Shown here: piece after piece, positions 15,048 to 22,811 of the stretch
Layout: each line of letters begins with the position of its first letter
Position numbering within the stretch: position 1 is the stretch's first letter
NCBI GenBank assembly: GCA_019323355.1
Contig: JAHWHI010000062.1
Coordinates: 1-36,053 of the forward strand
Direction of reading: 5' to 3'
DNA from: Candidatus Woesearchaeota archaeon
Lineage (GTDB): Archaea > Nanobdellota > Nanobdellia > Woesearchaeales > WJKV01
Length of the DNA: 36,053 bases
Position numbers and translations under genes: made by a program
Notes under the pieces: model-generated
What the model saw: only the letters and a program-made list of their open reading frames with translations
Databases searched by the model: none
What the model was told of the DNA's origin: nothing

Positions 15048-15463
15048 ATGTCACATAAAACTTGTATAACCCACTGGTTTCCTTCTTTTTTTATAAACAT
15101 ATCGTTGTAGGTGACTGCCTTTATATCTCCGCCAGTCTCATACTTGCCGTTTATAGTGTCGCCAACAACAGATGCGTTAAGTCTGAAACCTTTGTCTGTC
15201 TGCTGGATCTTAATTGATTTAACATCATTTAAAAGGAAACCTTTAGTGTCGATAAATACAAGAAATTCTGATAAGAAATCAAATAATAAAGCTTCATGGT
15301 TCTCACTCTCGATCGTAATCTTTTTTTCAATGACTGGTTTGATCTTTTTGATATCGATGATAAAACTGTACATTGCCCGAGCTGACTCTGCAAAAGCCTC
15401 TTCCAGTGTAGCTCCAGTCGCCTGGAACTTCAAGTCTGCTGTATGCTCTAGGAATTTGTACAT
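15044..15463 (-). CDS. Archease, RtcB activator
   Basis: A 139-residue protein beginning MYKFLEHTADLKFQATGATL, the archease signature, with SENHEALLFDFLSEFLVFID and a GGDIKAVTYNDM stretch near the end carrying acidic metal-site residues. Archease promotes RtcB guanylylation and turnover. I prefer the ATG at 15463 because homologues start at this methionine; an in-frame TTG at 15469 overlaps the preceding stop. The stop overlaps the rtcB start by four bases. Confidence 0.93.
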   Translation of the reverse strand: MYKFLEHTADLKFQATGATLEEAFAESARAMYSFIIDIKKIKPVIEKKITIESENHEALLFDFLSEFLVFIDTKGFLLNDVKSIKIQQTDKGFRLNASVVGDTINGKYETGGDIKAVTYNDMFIKKEGNQWVIQVLCDI

Positions 15464-15465
15464 CT

Positions 15466-15720
15466 TCAATACTCGATTATGGATGAAAAGTCAACCTTTG
15501 GATCCTCTTCTTTATTCTCCTCTGGCGGTGGAGAGTCAAGGAAGCCCAGGTTCAGGCTGCTGTTTTCAGAGCTATATGGATCCTCTTTGCCTTCTGTGTT
15601 GTTAGTCTTTGCAAATCCAATATCAAATGCTGCATGGTCCTCTATAAGGTGCATTAGCATCTTAATTATTTTCTTTATGTCCTCTTTTGAATCACGTAAT
15701 GTGTCGATCTCAATTTTCAT
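15466..15720 (-). CDS. Small acidic protein in the archease-rtcB operon, function unknown
   Basis: An 84-residue protein with an N-terminal helix (DTLRDSKEDIKKIIKMLMHL) and a disordered acidic, Ser/Pro-rich tail. It has a GAGGTGAT ribosome-binding site seven bases before the ATG. The N-terminal pattern (short strand, then helix of about 20 residues) recalls small archaeal proteins of unknown function, but I cannot name a family. Its place between pyrH and archease, with the stop touching the archease start, makes it a real gene and a possible accessory to RNA ligation. Confidence 0.8.
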   Translation of the reverse strand: MKIEIDTLRDSKEDIKKIIKMLMHLIEDHAAFDIGFAKTNNTEGKEDPYSSENSSLNLGFLDSPPPEENKEEDPKVDFSSIIEY

Positions 15721-15729
15721 AAAATCACC

Positions 15730-16398
15730 TCAATCAATGACGATCGTGCCTGTAAATGATTTTCCCTTTAAACATTTTTCTAAATTATCTAATCCTTTTA
15801 ATATGACAACTGGAACATTATGCTGATAAGCTATCTTTGCAGCCTTCTGGTCTATGACAAAATGCTGGCCAGGTTTGTACTTCATCTGCATTGCTCTTTT
15901 GTACATGTCTTTGTGTGAGATCCTTGGAATGAACTTTGCACCTTTTAATTTTGGATGTTTTGTGTACAATCCTTTAACATTTGTTATGTTTATGAACATG
16001 TCTGCTTTTGCAGAGGCTGCCAATTGCAGTGCAGTACCATCGCTTGTTGTTCCAGGTAGGATTCCTCCACAGACAACTATCCTCTGCCTCTTCAACCTAT
16101 CAATTACTCCCTTTACTGTATGTAGGATGTACCAGTTTTTCATTCCCAGGAAAGTTGCGACAAGCATCGCGTTCAGTCTTGTCGCCATGATCCCTACTAA
16201 GTTTTGTGATCTTTGGTCGCGGCCTCCTTTTTGCACTGCTGCGATATAGTTGCGTGCAATCTTTCCCCCGCCTGTCACGATTATGAATTTGGTATCCTTC
16301 TGTTTGTTTATTATAGAACAGAACTTTTTCAGATAAAGATGGTTAACCTTATCTGGAACAATTATAGAACCTCCTAGACTGATCACCACTTTTTTCAT
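15730..16398 (-). CDS. pyrH: UMP kinase, archaeal type
   Basis: A 222-residue amino-acid-kinase-fold enzyme phosphorylating UMP to UDP. Features: VVISLGGSIIVP at the N-terminus (phosphate binding), IVTGGGKIARNY, CGGILPGTTSDGTALQLA (nucleotide site) and INITNVKGLYTKHPK. The length matches archaeal PyrH. It heads the operon; a TATA box at about 16423-16432 lies 25-29 bp before the ATG, so the transcript is close to leaderless, while the next gene has a proper ribosome-binding site. It works with Ndk, also in this window, on pyrimidine nucleotides. Confidence 0.93.
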   Translation of the reverse strand: MKKVVISLGGSIIVPDKVNHLYLKKFCSIINKQKDTKFIIVTGGGKIARNYIAAVQKGGRDQRSQNLVGIMATRLNAMLVATFLGMKNWYILHTVKGVIDRLKRQRIVVCGGILPGTTSDGTALQLAASAKADMFINITNVKGLYTKHPKLKGAKFIPRISHKDMYKRAMQMKYKPGQHFVIDQKAAKIAYQHNVPVVILKGLDNLEKCLKGKSFTGTIVID

Positions 16399-16437
16399 AT
16401 AGTGTCAGATAGAAATAGTATATATAAATCTTGTCAT

Positions 16438-16791
16438 CTACCAACGACCTTGTCTTCTGCCCCGGCCCATGCCACGACCCATCCCTGATCCTGGCCTTGA
16501 ACTCATCTGGTAATGCCCGCCTTCTATCTTGATGGCTTTGCCGTTCACAATCGCGTCAGCTATCTTTTTTCTTGCTGACAATATGAGCCGATGAAAAGTC
16601 GGCTGCGAGATCTTCATCTTTTCTGCTGCTTCTTCCTGATCAAGATTTTCTGCATCTTTTAATCTCACAGCTTCGAATTCATCAACTGTCAAGACTACCT
16701 CTTCAAGCTCACGTACAGGAACTCCTGCTGGCTTGAAATAGTTGATGTTCGGCTCTCCAAGCACTCTTCTCAATCTTCTGGGTCTTGGCAT
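16438..16791 (-). CDS. DUF134 family helix-turn-helix protein
   Basis: A 117-residue protein with the DUF134 pattern: MPRPRRLRRV start, VLTVDEFEAVRLKDAENLDQ, then a sigma-70 region 4-like HTH (EEAAEKMKISQPTFHRLILS, ARKKIADAIV) and a Gly/Arg-rich tail (GRGMGRGRRQGRW). These are presumed DNA-binding regulators, often beside small Gly-rich DUF5320 proteins, as here. It starts one base after the stop of that protein. Two palindromes at 17048-17087 upstream of the pair are candidate binding sites, which would make the operon autoregulated (inference). Confidence 0.9.
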   Translation of the reverse strand: MPRPRRLRRVLGEPNINYFKPAGVPVRELEEVVLTVDEFEAVRLKDAENLDQEEAAEKMKISQPTFHRLILSARKKIADAIVNGKAIKIEGGHYQMSSRPGSGMGRGMGRGRRQGRW

Positions 16792-16792
16792 C

Positions 16793-17023
16793 TTATTCCA
16801 GTTCTTTCAGTCTTTTCTTTACATTGTCTATTTCTGCTAATAAATCTTTTTGTTCTTCCTCTAGTAATTGCTTCTCTTCTTCTCTTGTCATTGCTTGAGG
16901 AACAAAGCCCCTGCCCCGGAAACCACGGCCAAAGCCTCTTCTCATCCCTCTTCCGCAAGGGCCCATTCCACGGCCTGTTCCTGGGCCGTAACCCATTGGT
17001 CCTGTTCTGTCAAATCTTGGCAT
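16793..17023 (-). CDS. DUF5320 family small Gly/Arg-rich protein
   Basis: A 76-residue protein starting MPRFDRTGPMGYGPGTGRGM, the hallmark of DUF5320, then a Gly/Arg-rich stretch with one cysteine (GMGPCGRGM) and a C-terminal charged coiled coil (about 46-76). The start at 17023 is fixed by a GGAGGTGG ribosome-binding site; an upstream ATG at 17041 precedes that site. Function is unknown; relatives sit next to DUF134 regulators and often near NifX/Mrp-type Fe-S genes, which are absent here. Confidence 0.88.
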   Translation of the reverse strand: MPRFDRTGPMGYGPGTGRGMGPCGRGMRRGFGRGFRGRGFVPQAMTREEEKQLLEEEQKDLLAEIDNVKKRLKELE

Positions 17024-17047
17024 TTTTTGCCACCTCCACATAGTTTT

Positions 17048-17087
17048 GGATATATATTCAATATCCTATTATGAATATATATTCATA
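17048..17087. promoter_or_regulatory. Two palindromic candidate operators before the DUF5320-DUF134 operon
   Basis: TATGAATATATATTCATA at 17070-17087 is a perfect 18-bp palindrome. GGATATATATTCAATATCC at 17048-17066 has matching GGATAT/ATATCC ends and shares the core ATATATATTC-type half (GGATATATATTC at 17048, GAATATATATTC at 17073, 25 bp apart). They lie between a TATA-like CTTTAAATAG (minus strand, 17091-17100) and the coding region, covering the expected transcription start, so a bound protein would repress. Confidence 0.6.
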
Positions 17088-17180
17088 GAACTATTTAAAG
17101 CTTTCGGTCATTTTTAGGTGTTTTTGGGCTTTTTCACTGATTTGGATAGATTTAAGTAGAAGTTCCTAAAATCATATAAC

Positions 17181-17744
17181 ATGGTGGAAAGAACTGTTAT
17201 TTTGGCAAAACCTGATGCTGTACAGCGCGGGTTGGTAGGGGAAATCATCAAACGATTCGAGCAGAAAGGCTTTAAAATCGCAGCTATGAAAATGGTGCAT
17301 CCTAATGAGGAGCAGCTTGGGCAACATTATGCTGATGACATGGAGTGGAAACTTAGTGTTGGTGTTAAAACTTTGGAAGCTGCGAAAAAACAAGGTTTTG
17401 CAATGAACGAAACACCTGAGCAGATCGGGACAAGGATCCGAGGATGGAACATAGACTGTCTGCGTGATCCGATCGTAGCAATAATATTCGAAGGCCACCA
17501 TGCAGTTGAAATGGGACGCAAGATTGTTGGCCATACAGAGCCGCGGCAAGCTCTTCCTGGAACTATCAGAGGGGATTATTCTGTAGATTCATTTGAAGTT
17601 GCTGACAAAGGAAAAAGAGTAACTAGAAATCTTGTCCATGCATCTGGAAGCCAGAAAGAAGCTGAAAATGAGATAAAAGTCTGGTTCAAGGATGAAGAGA
17701 TCTTCAACTATGCTAAGAAAGAGTGGGAAGTAATACACGGTTAA
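17181..17744 (+). CDS. ndk: Nucleoside-diphosphate kinase
   Basis: Transfers phosphate between NTPs and NDPs through a phospho-histidine. The 187-residue protein opens ERTVILAKPDAVQRGLVGEI and holds the catalytic His in TRNLVHASGSQKEAENEIKVWF. It is about 35-45 residues longer than standard enzymes because of an insertion around residues 60-95 (GVKTLEAAKKQGF and following), a feature also seen in some other archaeal and bacterial long forms. GATTTAAGTA at 17149-17158 is about 28 bp before the ATG. The stop overlaps by three bases the stop that ends the frame of the convergent radical SAM gene. Confidence 0.95.
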   Translation: MVERTVILAKPDAVQRGLVGEIIKRFEQKGFKIAAMKMVHPNEEQLGQHYADDMEWKLSVGVKTLEAAKKQGFAMNETPEQIGTRIRGWNIDCLRDPIVAIIFEGHHAVEMGRKIVGHTEPRQALPGTIRGDYSVDSFEVADKGKRVTRNLVHASGSQKEAENEIKVWFKDEEIFNYAKKEWEVIHG

Positions 17745-17908
17745 AGAAAGTCTATCTCCATCTCTAAAGCGTCCTTTGTCGGATACTCTTCAACAATGGC
17801 GCAATTCTGTATTTTCTTTGATAATTTTTTTGCATTTGCAATAGAAGTTATCAGTCTAAGCTTGTCGAGATCAATTATTGTATCTATCTTGAAATCCCGC
17901 CTTAGCTC
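17741..17908 (-). pseudogene. In-frame C-terminal continuation of the radical SAM gene after a TAA codon
   Basis: After the TAA at 17909-17911 the same reading frame stays open for 55 sense codons before a second TAA at 17741-17743. The predicted segment reads like coding sequence, with a helix (LDKLRLITSIANAKKLSKKI) followed by a NCAIVEEYPTKDALEMEIDF ending. From memory, archaeal COG2108 radical SAM proteins end in a very similar VEEYPT-D-LEVE motif. No start codon with a ribosome-binding site lies in this tail, so it is not a separate gene. The simplest reading is a nonsense change (or sequencing error) that cuts off the last seventh of the protein. Confidence 0.65.
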
Positions 17909-18874
17909 TTACTGCATCTGAGCGAGAACCTTAAGGATTGCATTGTACTGCTTTTTATTCTCCCTAATTTTTCTGAGCTGGACATGGTATCCAAACCCTG
18001 GTTTCATGTTTTCCAAATAAATAACACCGCGAACCAACATGCCTTCTGTAGTGACCTTGTCGTATTTTGTCTTTGCATTCTTCGCCCGTCTCTTGATCCT
18101 GTTGGCAAGCTGGACCTTGTCCTTGAGCTTTGCAGTGCAGTAATGTATCTTTAGCTTTGGATATTTTTTCATTAATTCTAATGCTAAATTTTCGCTTCCT
18201 TTAGCTGCATAGCTGATGCCGTCTTTTGAGCTGAAGCCCATGTCATGGATCTCTTTTGCATGGACACCTGTAACTTCGAACTCATTGAAATTGAAGAAAT
18301 CAACATGATCCTTGAAGTAATCTATAAGTTCTACCAGTTTTTCTTTATATCCTGGGATGATCGGGATCTCGATGCCAATTTTCCACTTGAATCTTTTAGC
18401 ATGCTCTATCTTGTTCCAGAATGTTTTGTACGGGGCTGTTGTGAAATCCGGATGGAACCTTATCTCATCGAGGCCAGCCTTATAGAGCTGCTCGAGTTTT
18501 CGATCTGTAACTAAAGGAAGCGGTGCGTAAAGATGGATGTGAAACTTCTTGCCAAACTTTTTCTTCAGTGTTTTTATGTATCTGATTGTTCGGCTCAGTT
18601 TCATCAGTGGATCTCCGCCAGTGAAACCAGCTCCAAGAGAATTGCACATCTTTGCCTCTTCAAGTATTTCATTGATACTGTTCTCATCCTTGATCTCCCA
18701 CTCGTTCGCGCAGATTACATCTTTTCTATACTTTCTCTCTGACAACGGACAGTAGAAACAGTTCTGGCTGCAAAGTCCAGTTACAAACATGACTAATTTC
18801 GCACCTTTGACGCATTGCCTGCATCCTGTGCAGAAATTTCCATTAGCCCAAGAAAAATAAGGTGTCTTTTTCAT
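17909..18874 (-). CDS. Radical SAM protein (COG2108-like), C-terminus cut by a stop codon
   Basis: A 321-residue product with the radical SAM cluster C35-x3-C39-x2-C42 (GLCSQNCFYCPLSE), a GGDPL SAM-binding motif and TIM-barrel strands (HIHLYAPLPLV, EIRFHPDF, IEIPIIPGY). An extra N-terminal cysteine set, C15-x2-C18-x2-C21, could bind a second metal or cluster. The protein resembles the uncharacterised archaeal COG2108 family. The gene would be 377 codons if the in-frame TAA at 17909-17911 were sense, since the frame continues through a family-like ending. The start at 18874 lies two bases after the TatD stop, so the two genes are co-transcribed. Confidence 0.85.
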   Translation of the reverse strand: MKKTPYFSWANGNFCTGCRQCVKGAKLVMFVTGLCSQNCFYCPLSERKYRKDVICANEWEIKDENSINEILEEAKMCNSLGAGFTGGDPLMKLSRTIRYIKTLKKKFGKKFHIHLYAPLPLVTDRKLEQLYKAGLDEIRFHPDFTTAPYKTFWNKIEHAKRFKWKIGIEIPIIPGYKEKLVELIDYFKDHVDFFNFNEFEVTGVHAKEIHDMGFSSKDGISYAAKGSENLALELMKKYPKLKIHYCTAKLKDKVQLANRIKRRAKNAKTKYDKVTTEGMLVRGVIYLENMKPGFGYHVQLRKIRENKKQYNAILKVLAQMQ

Positions 18875-18875
18875 C

Positions 18876-19655
18876 TTATATCAGATCAAGATAATTCTTG
18901 TGGATAACTTGTTCAACTTCCTCTGGAACCATGCCTTTGATCTCTGCGATCTTCTTGATAGTTTCAGTCACAAAAGAAGGTTCGTTCCTCTTATCCCTGA
19001 AAGGAGAGAGATAAGGAGCATCAGTCTCTGTCAAAAGTTTATTGATATCAGTGCTTTCAACAATCTGCTGGAAGTTCTGCGCACGAACAACATTTGTCGG
19101 TATTGAAAAATACCATCCATTCTCCTGGCATCTCTTGACTAAAGATTTCTTTCCGCAGAAACAGTGCATGACAACTTTCTTCAATCCGGATTTTTCTATC
19201 ATTTCTATAACATCAAGCTCTGCTTTTCTTGAATGCACAATGATTGGTTTGTCTGTTCTTTTTGCAAGATCCAAGAACTTTTGGAACAGTTCTTTCTGGC
19301 TTTCCTTGTTTGTCTTTTCACCCAGAGAATAATCAAGAGCGATTTCACTTATTGCGACAACCTCTGGATCTTGTAGCTGTTCCTCGATCCATTTCATCTC
19401 TTCGTCAACATCAAATGTTTCTATGTTCCAGTCAACATCAAACTGCTCCAGCTCTGCCTTCAGCTGGTCTGGGGGATATATCCCAAGAGCTGCTTTCACA
19501 TTCTTGTGCTTTTTTGCCAAGTCTAAGGCAAACCTGTTGGATCGAGGACTGATCCCACAAGTTACAACAATCATATCCTTCGCTCTTTGCAGGACTTTGT
19601 CTAGATCCTTTTCAAAATCCGGATGATCCAGGTGGCAGTGTATATCTAATAACAT
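18876..19655 (-). CDS. TatD-family metal-dependent hydrolase
   Basis: A 259-residue TIM-barrel hydrolase: DIHCHLDHPDF (metal HxH), GIYPPDQ, a VAISEIALDYS segment with the metal Glu, KPIIVHSRKAE, VVMHCFCG, and the late TETDAPYLSP with the catalytic Asp. Family members are 3'-5' exonucleases on DNA or RNA, or D-aminoacyl hydrolases. I start at the ATG at 19655: the HCH motif then begins at the usual position, and a TATA-like TTATATAACC at 19674-19683 predicts a leaderless message. An upstream in-frame codon at 19667 is less likely. The radical SAM gene follows. Confidence 0.92.
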   Translation of the reverse strand: MLLDIHCHLDHPDFEKDLDKVLQRAKDMIVVTCGISPRSNRFALDLAKKHKNVKAALGIYPPDQLKAELEQFDVDWNIETFDVDEEMKWIEEQLQDPEVVAISEIALDYSLGEKTNKESQKELFQKFLDLAKRTDKPIIVHSRKAELDVIEMIEKSGLKKVVMHCFCGKKSLVKRCQENGWYFSIPTNVVRAQNFQQIVESTDINKLLTETDAPYLSPFRDKRNEPSFVTETIKKIAEIKGMVPEEVEQVIHKNYLDLI

Positions 19656-19687
19656 ATAAAGAAACAAATCGAGGTTATATAAAAGGT

Positions 19688-20839
19688 TTATCTACGTTTC
19701 AAATATCTATCCAATCTATCCATAGCTTTCTCTATTATCTTATAGTCTGTTGCATAGCTGAACCTGCAGAAGCCTTCGCCTGCTTTGCCAAAATCACGAC
19801 CTGGAACACATGCGACCTTTGCTTTCATCAGCAGTTCGCGTGCAAACTTCTTGCTATCCTTTGAATAGTTCTGGATGTTTGCAAAGAAATAGAATGCACC
19901 TTTTGGCATGTTGCTGTGCAAACCTGCTTCATTCAACCGTTTGTAGAGCATCTTACGTCTTCTATCATACTCTTTGACCATTGCGTTTGTATATTTTGCA
20001 GGCAATGACAAAGCTTTTGTTCCGACCATCTGTGAGATTGTGGGTGCACAGATTGTTGTGTAAATATGCGTGTGTGTCAGGGCTTTTGCCAAAGGCTTTG
20101 GAGCGACACAGAAACCTAGACGATAGCCGCACATTGCATAAGTTTTTGAGAATGTGAAAAAAGAGACCGCATATTTCTTCATTCCGTTCAAGGATCCGAT
20201 GGATATATGCTTGGCACCATCATACACTATTTTTTCATAAGCCTCGTCTGTGAAGACATAAAGATCTTTGTCAACTGCAATGTCTGCTACCTCTTCAAGA
20301 ATTTTCTTGGATAGGACATTGCCAGTCGGGTTTGCAGGCGAATTTATTAGGATGACTTTAGTCTTTTTGTTTATGCTCTTTCTTATATCATCTGGATTGA
20401 TTGCAAAATCATTATCCTGCTTCAACTGGAAATATCTTGGAACAGCGTTGAACAGTTCAATGGTTGGCATATAAGCCATGAAACTTGGATCAGGAATTAT
20501 AATCTCTTCAGAGACATCCATTGTACATGCAGCTGCCATCAACAATGCTTCCTGGCTTCCGCAAGTCACGACAATCTCTTCTGGTTTTGCATTGATCTTA
20601 TTCTCTTTCTTCAGCTTCTTGATTATTGCTTCTTTCAGCTCGTGCCTTCCGCCTGGAGGAGAATAATGGTTGCACTTGCCTGCGACTTTCTTGGTGAAAT
20701 CTATCAATGGCTTTGGCAGGCCGAAGTCAGGCTCGCCTGGACCTAAAGAAAGTATCTCTTTATGCTCTGCTGCGATCTCTATCAATTTTCCTATCTCTAA
20801 ATCTGGAAGTTCTAATTCTCGTTCAGATATGTCTGTCAT
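19688..20839 (-). CDS. Pyridoxal-phosphate aminotransferase, class I/II
   Basis: A 383-residue fold-type I aminotransferase. Visible: GPGEPDFGLPKPL at the N-terminus, INSPANPTGNVLSK (substrate/PLP Asn), VFTDEAYEKIVY (PLP Asp-Tyr), TFSKTYAMCGYRLGF (Schiff-base Lys and phosphate Arg), and the C-terminal GRDFGKAGEGFCRFSYA with the carboxylate-binding Arg. It belongs to the aspartate/aromatic aminotransferase group; the exact substrate is not decided by sequence. It begins one base after the stop of the surface-protein gene upstream. Confidence 0.92.
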   Translation of the reverse strand: MTDISERELELPDLEIGKLIEIAAEHKEILSLGPGEPDFGLPKPLIDFTKKVAGKCNHYSPPGGRHELKEAIIKKLKKENKINAKPEEIVVTCGSQEALLMAAACTMDVSEEIIIPDPSFMAYMPTIELFNAVPRYFQLKQDNDFAINPDDIRKSINKKTKVILINSPANPTGNVLSKKILEEVADIAVDKDLYVFTDEAYEKIVYDGAKHISIGSLNGMKKYAVSFFTFSKTYAMCGYRLGFCVAPKPLAKALTHTHIYTTICAPTISQMVGTKALSLPAKYTNAMVKEYDRRRKMLYKRLNEAGLHSNMPKGAFYFFANIQNYSKDSKKFARELLMKAKVACVPGRDFGKAGEGFCRFSYATDYKIIEKAMDRLDRYLKRR

Positions 20840-20840
20840 T

Positions 20841-21815
20841 TTATTTACATAAACCTTGGTAAGGTATTATCCAGGATTGGCCCACTAATAATCTTAATTG
20901 CGATAAAGAATTGTAAACTGTTCCAGTATTTGGATCAATAGCTGGCAATGGTTGCGCACTACTCATATCACAGTTTCCTGTTGCGCAGTCAGAATTAACC
21001 CAGCACGATAAGTGTTGTGCACAAGGTACATTCCAGGGACTTGGAATATTAATATCATCACAATACGGCGGAATCGGCGGACACGGTGCGCAGCTTCCTC
21101 CGCAGTTCCAATCGCTCTCATCAATGTCTGCAAGAAGATTTGAACAATGAGTTGGATATGGTGTTGATGGTGTTGGAACTGGTGTTGTTGCATTAGGAGG
21201 AGGAGTTGGTGTTGGTACTGGCACTGGTGTTGGAGTCGGGCTTGGTACTGGAGTTGGACTCGGTGTTGGACTTGGCGCTGGTGCTGTTGGAATCGGTGTT
21301 GGTGCAGGAGTTGGAATTCCACCTAAGCCTGGTTGTAGCGGTACTGGAATAGGAATAGGTACTGGAACTGATATCGGTGCTGGTGCCATTGGAAAAAGTG
21401 ATGGCTGGACCATTATTGCTGGAGCTCCTCCTTTGATGAGATAATAATGGTTGCACACATTGTCAGCACAGAAGTCCCATGAATAAGCATCGTTATCATC
21501 ACACTCGCTGTCTTTTGTACATTCAACATATCTATCTTGTGTGATCTCAAGTTTCATATAATACAAACAGATATTCTCAACGCAGATGTCTGTTGTATAA
21601 AAATCAAGATCATCACAGTCAGAATCAACACGACATACTTCTCCTTCACCTAAAGGCTCTGCAGGCTCTTCTGGGATTTCTTCTTCAGGAAATTCTTCTT
21701 CTATCTCGTCACCAAAAGCTTCTTTTCTAAGATTATGGATCCAGAGAGAAGATATTATAATAATCCCAATTATTACCAATATAATGATAAGAATCAAACC
21801 CCTCTTTTTCATCAT
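20841..21815 (-). CDS. Membrane-anchored surface protein with Cys-rich modules and Pro-rich stalk
   Basis: A 324-residue protein with an uncleaved-looking N-terminal membrane anchor (about 5-25, LILIIILVIIGIIIISSLWI), an acidic Glu/Pro segment, two Cys-rich repeats of the form C-x3-SDCDD...C...C (CRVDSDCDDLDFYTTDIC; CTKDSECDDNDAYSWDFC), a roughly 75-residue Pro/Thr/Ala stalk of PTP and PVP units, and a second Cys-rich domain (NCGGSCAPCPP, CWVNSDCATGNC). It should sit outside the cell with disulfide-bonded modules on an extended stalk. No family name can be given beyond the DPANN-style Cys-rich repeats. TATA GATTTATATAC at 21836-21846 gives a leaderless start at 21815. Confidence 0.85.
   Translation of the reverse strand: MMKKRGLILIIILVIIGIIIISSLWIHNLRKEAFGDEIEEEFPEEEIPEEPAEPLGEGEVCRVDSDCDDLDFYTTDICVENICLYYMKLEITQDRYVECTKDSECDDNDAYSWDFCADNVCNHYYLIKGGAPAIMVQPSLFPMAPAPISVPVPIPIPVPLQPGLGGIPTPAPTPIPTAPAPSPTPSPTPVPSPTPTPVPVPTPTPPPNATTPVPTPSTPYPTHCSNLLADIDESDWNCGGSCAPCPPIPPYCDDINIPSPWNVPCAQHLSCWVNSDCATGNCDMSSAQPLPAIDPNTGTVYNSLSQLRLLVGQSWIIPYQGLCK
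21160..21375 (-). repeat. Degenerate low-complexity repeat coding the Pro-rich stalk
   Basis: The plus strand shows many irregular GGTGTTGG/GGTACTGG units, which on the minus strand encode repeating PTP and PVP dipeptides and tripeptides. Such tracts expand and contract by slippage. It is part of the surface-protein gene, not a separate element. Confidence 0.8.
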
Positions 21816-21849
21816 GGATAGAAATAGAAATACTTGTATATAAATCTAA

Positions 21850-22773
21850 TTATTGAATCCTGCTCTTCAGAGCAGCTACAATGATAGGAAGAGCAATGGT
21901 CGCGTCACAGATGACATCAACAAAATCTCCTTCTGTGCTCATCTTTCCCCAGGAGATGCCCTCTTTCAGGTCTGCGCCAGAACTTCCGCCGAACTCTGGT
22001 CTGTCAACCTTTATCTGTACACCATAGTCAGCGCCTTTTGGGGCGAATTGCATTGCCTGCTGGATATAGTTCTTTGGCACTCCACCTCCAAGATAGAAGA
22101 CGCCTGCTTTTTTTACTTTCCATGCAATGCCCAGCATCTCTTTAAGATCATCAAAAGCGCGTGTCTCTGCTGACTTTCCTTTTGCAATGTTTCCCCACAT
22201 CATCAAACCAATGCCAGAGTCACTTATCGCAGGGCAGAAAACAGGAATCTGTTTCTCACTGCAGATCTTAAGTATCGAATTGGAATCTGGAAGCAATGAT
22301 CCTAGTTTCCATAAGAAATCTTTTATTGATTTTTCTTTTGCCAGTTCATCAAAATGTTTGGCAAAGAAATCTTCCATTCCTTCGTAGACTTTGTTCGGCA
22401 TGAATGAATCATAAATACGATCGATCTGTTTCTCTCTCAGTTCTTTATCATCAGCATTCTCTGTTCCTTGATAATGTGAGTATCCCAAAGCCTCTATCAA
22501 ATCATGTGTCAGGTTGGCTCCTGTTGTCACAAAAACATCGATCCATCCATTCTTCAGCATGTCAATGACAAGCTCTTTCATTCCGCCTGGCACCATTGCG
22601 CCTGCAAATCCAAAAAATATTTTACACTCTGGATCTGTTATCATCTTTTCATAGATAGAGACTGCTCTTGCCATACGTCCAGCACCCATCACACCAGACT
22701 TCTGCATAGCATTCACTAGATCATTTACAGTCATGTCTTTTGTGACTTTGATATGGTCTACTTTCTTATGCAT
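21850..22773 (-). CDS. dys: Deoxyhypusine synthase
   Basis: Transfers the aminobutyl group of spermidine to a lysine of aIF5A in an NAD-dependent reaction, the first step of hypusine formation. About 307 residues with the family's GAGRMARAVSIYEKM start, FGFAGAMVPGGMKELV, VTTGANLTHDLIEALGYSHY (NAD and spermidine contacts), FCPAISDSGIG, YLGGGVPKN, and the catalytic-lysine segment GADLKEGISWGKM. I start at the ATG at 22773 since a TATA-like TTTTTAATA lies 26 bp upstream; the ATG at 22779 adds two residues. Confidence 0.95.
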   Translation of the reverse strand: MHKKVDHIKVTKDMTVNDLVNAMQKSGVMGAGRMARAVSIYEKMITDPECKIFFGFAGAMVPGGMKELVIDMLKNGWIDVFVTTGANLTHDLIEALGYSHYQGTENADDKELREKQIDRIYDSFMPNKVYEGMEDFFAKHFDELAKEKSIKDFLWKLGSLLPDSNSILKICSEKQIPVFCPAISDSGIGLMMWGNIAKGKSAETRAFDDLKEMLGIAWKVKKAGVFYLGGGVPKNYIQQAMQFAPKGADYGVQIKVDRPEFGGSSGADLKEGISWGKMSTEGDFVDVICDATIALPIIVAALKSRIQ

Positions 22774-22811
22774 AAGCATACCAAGTGAGAAGTCTATTAA
22801 AAAGCTTTGCC

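Noticed and set aside
17909..17911. Pyrrolysine or selenocysteine recoding at the internal stop
   Set aside because: The codon is TAA; known recoding of this kind uses TAG or TGA.
21160..21375. CRISPR or tandem non-coding repeat
   Set aside because: The units are short, irregular and in frame with a Pro-rich protein stalk.
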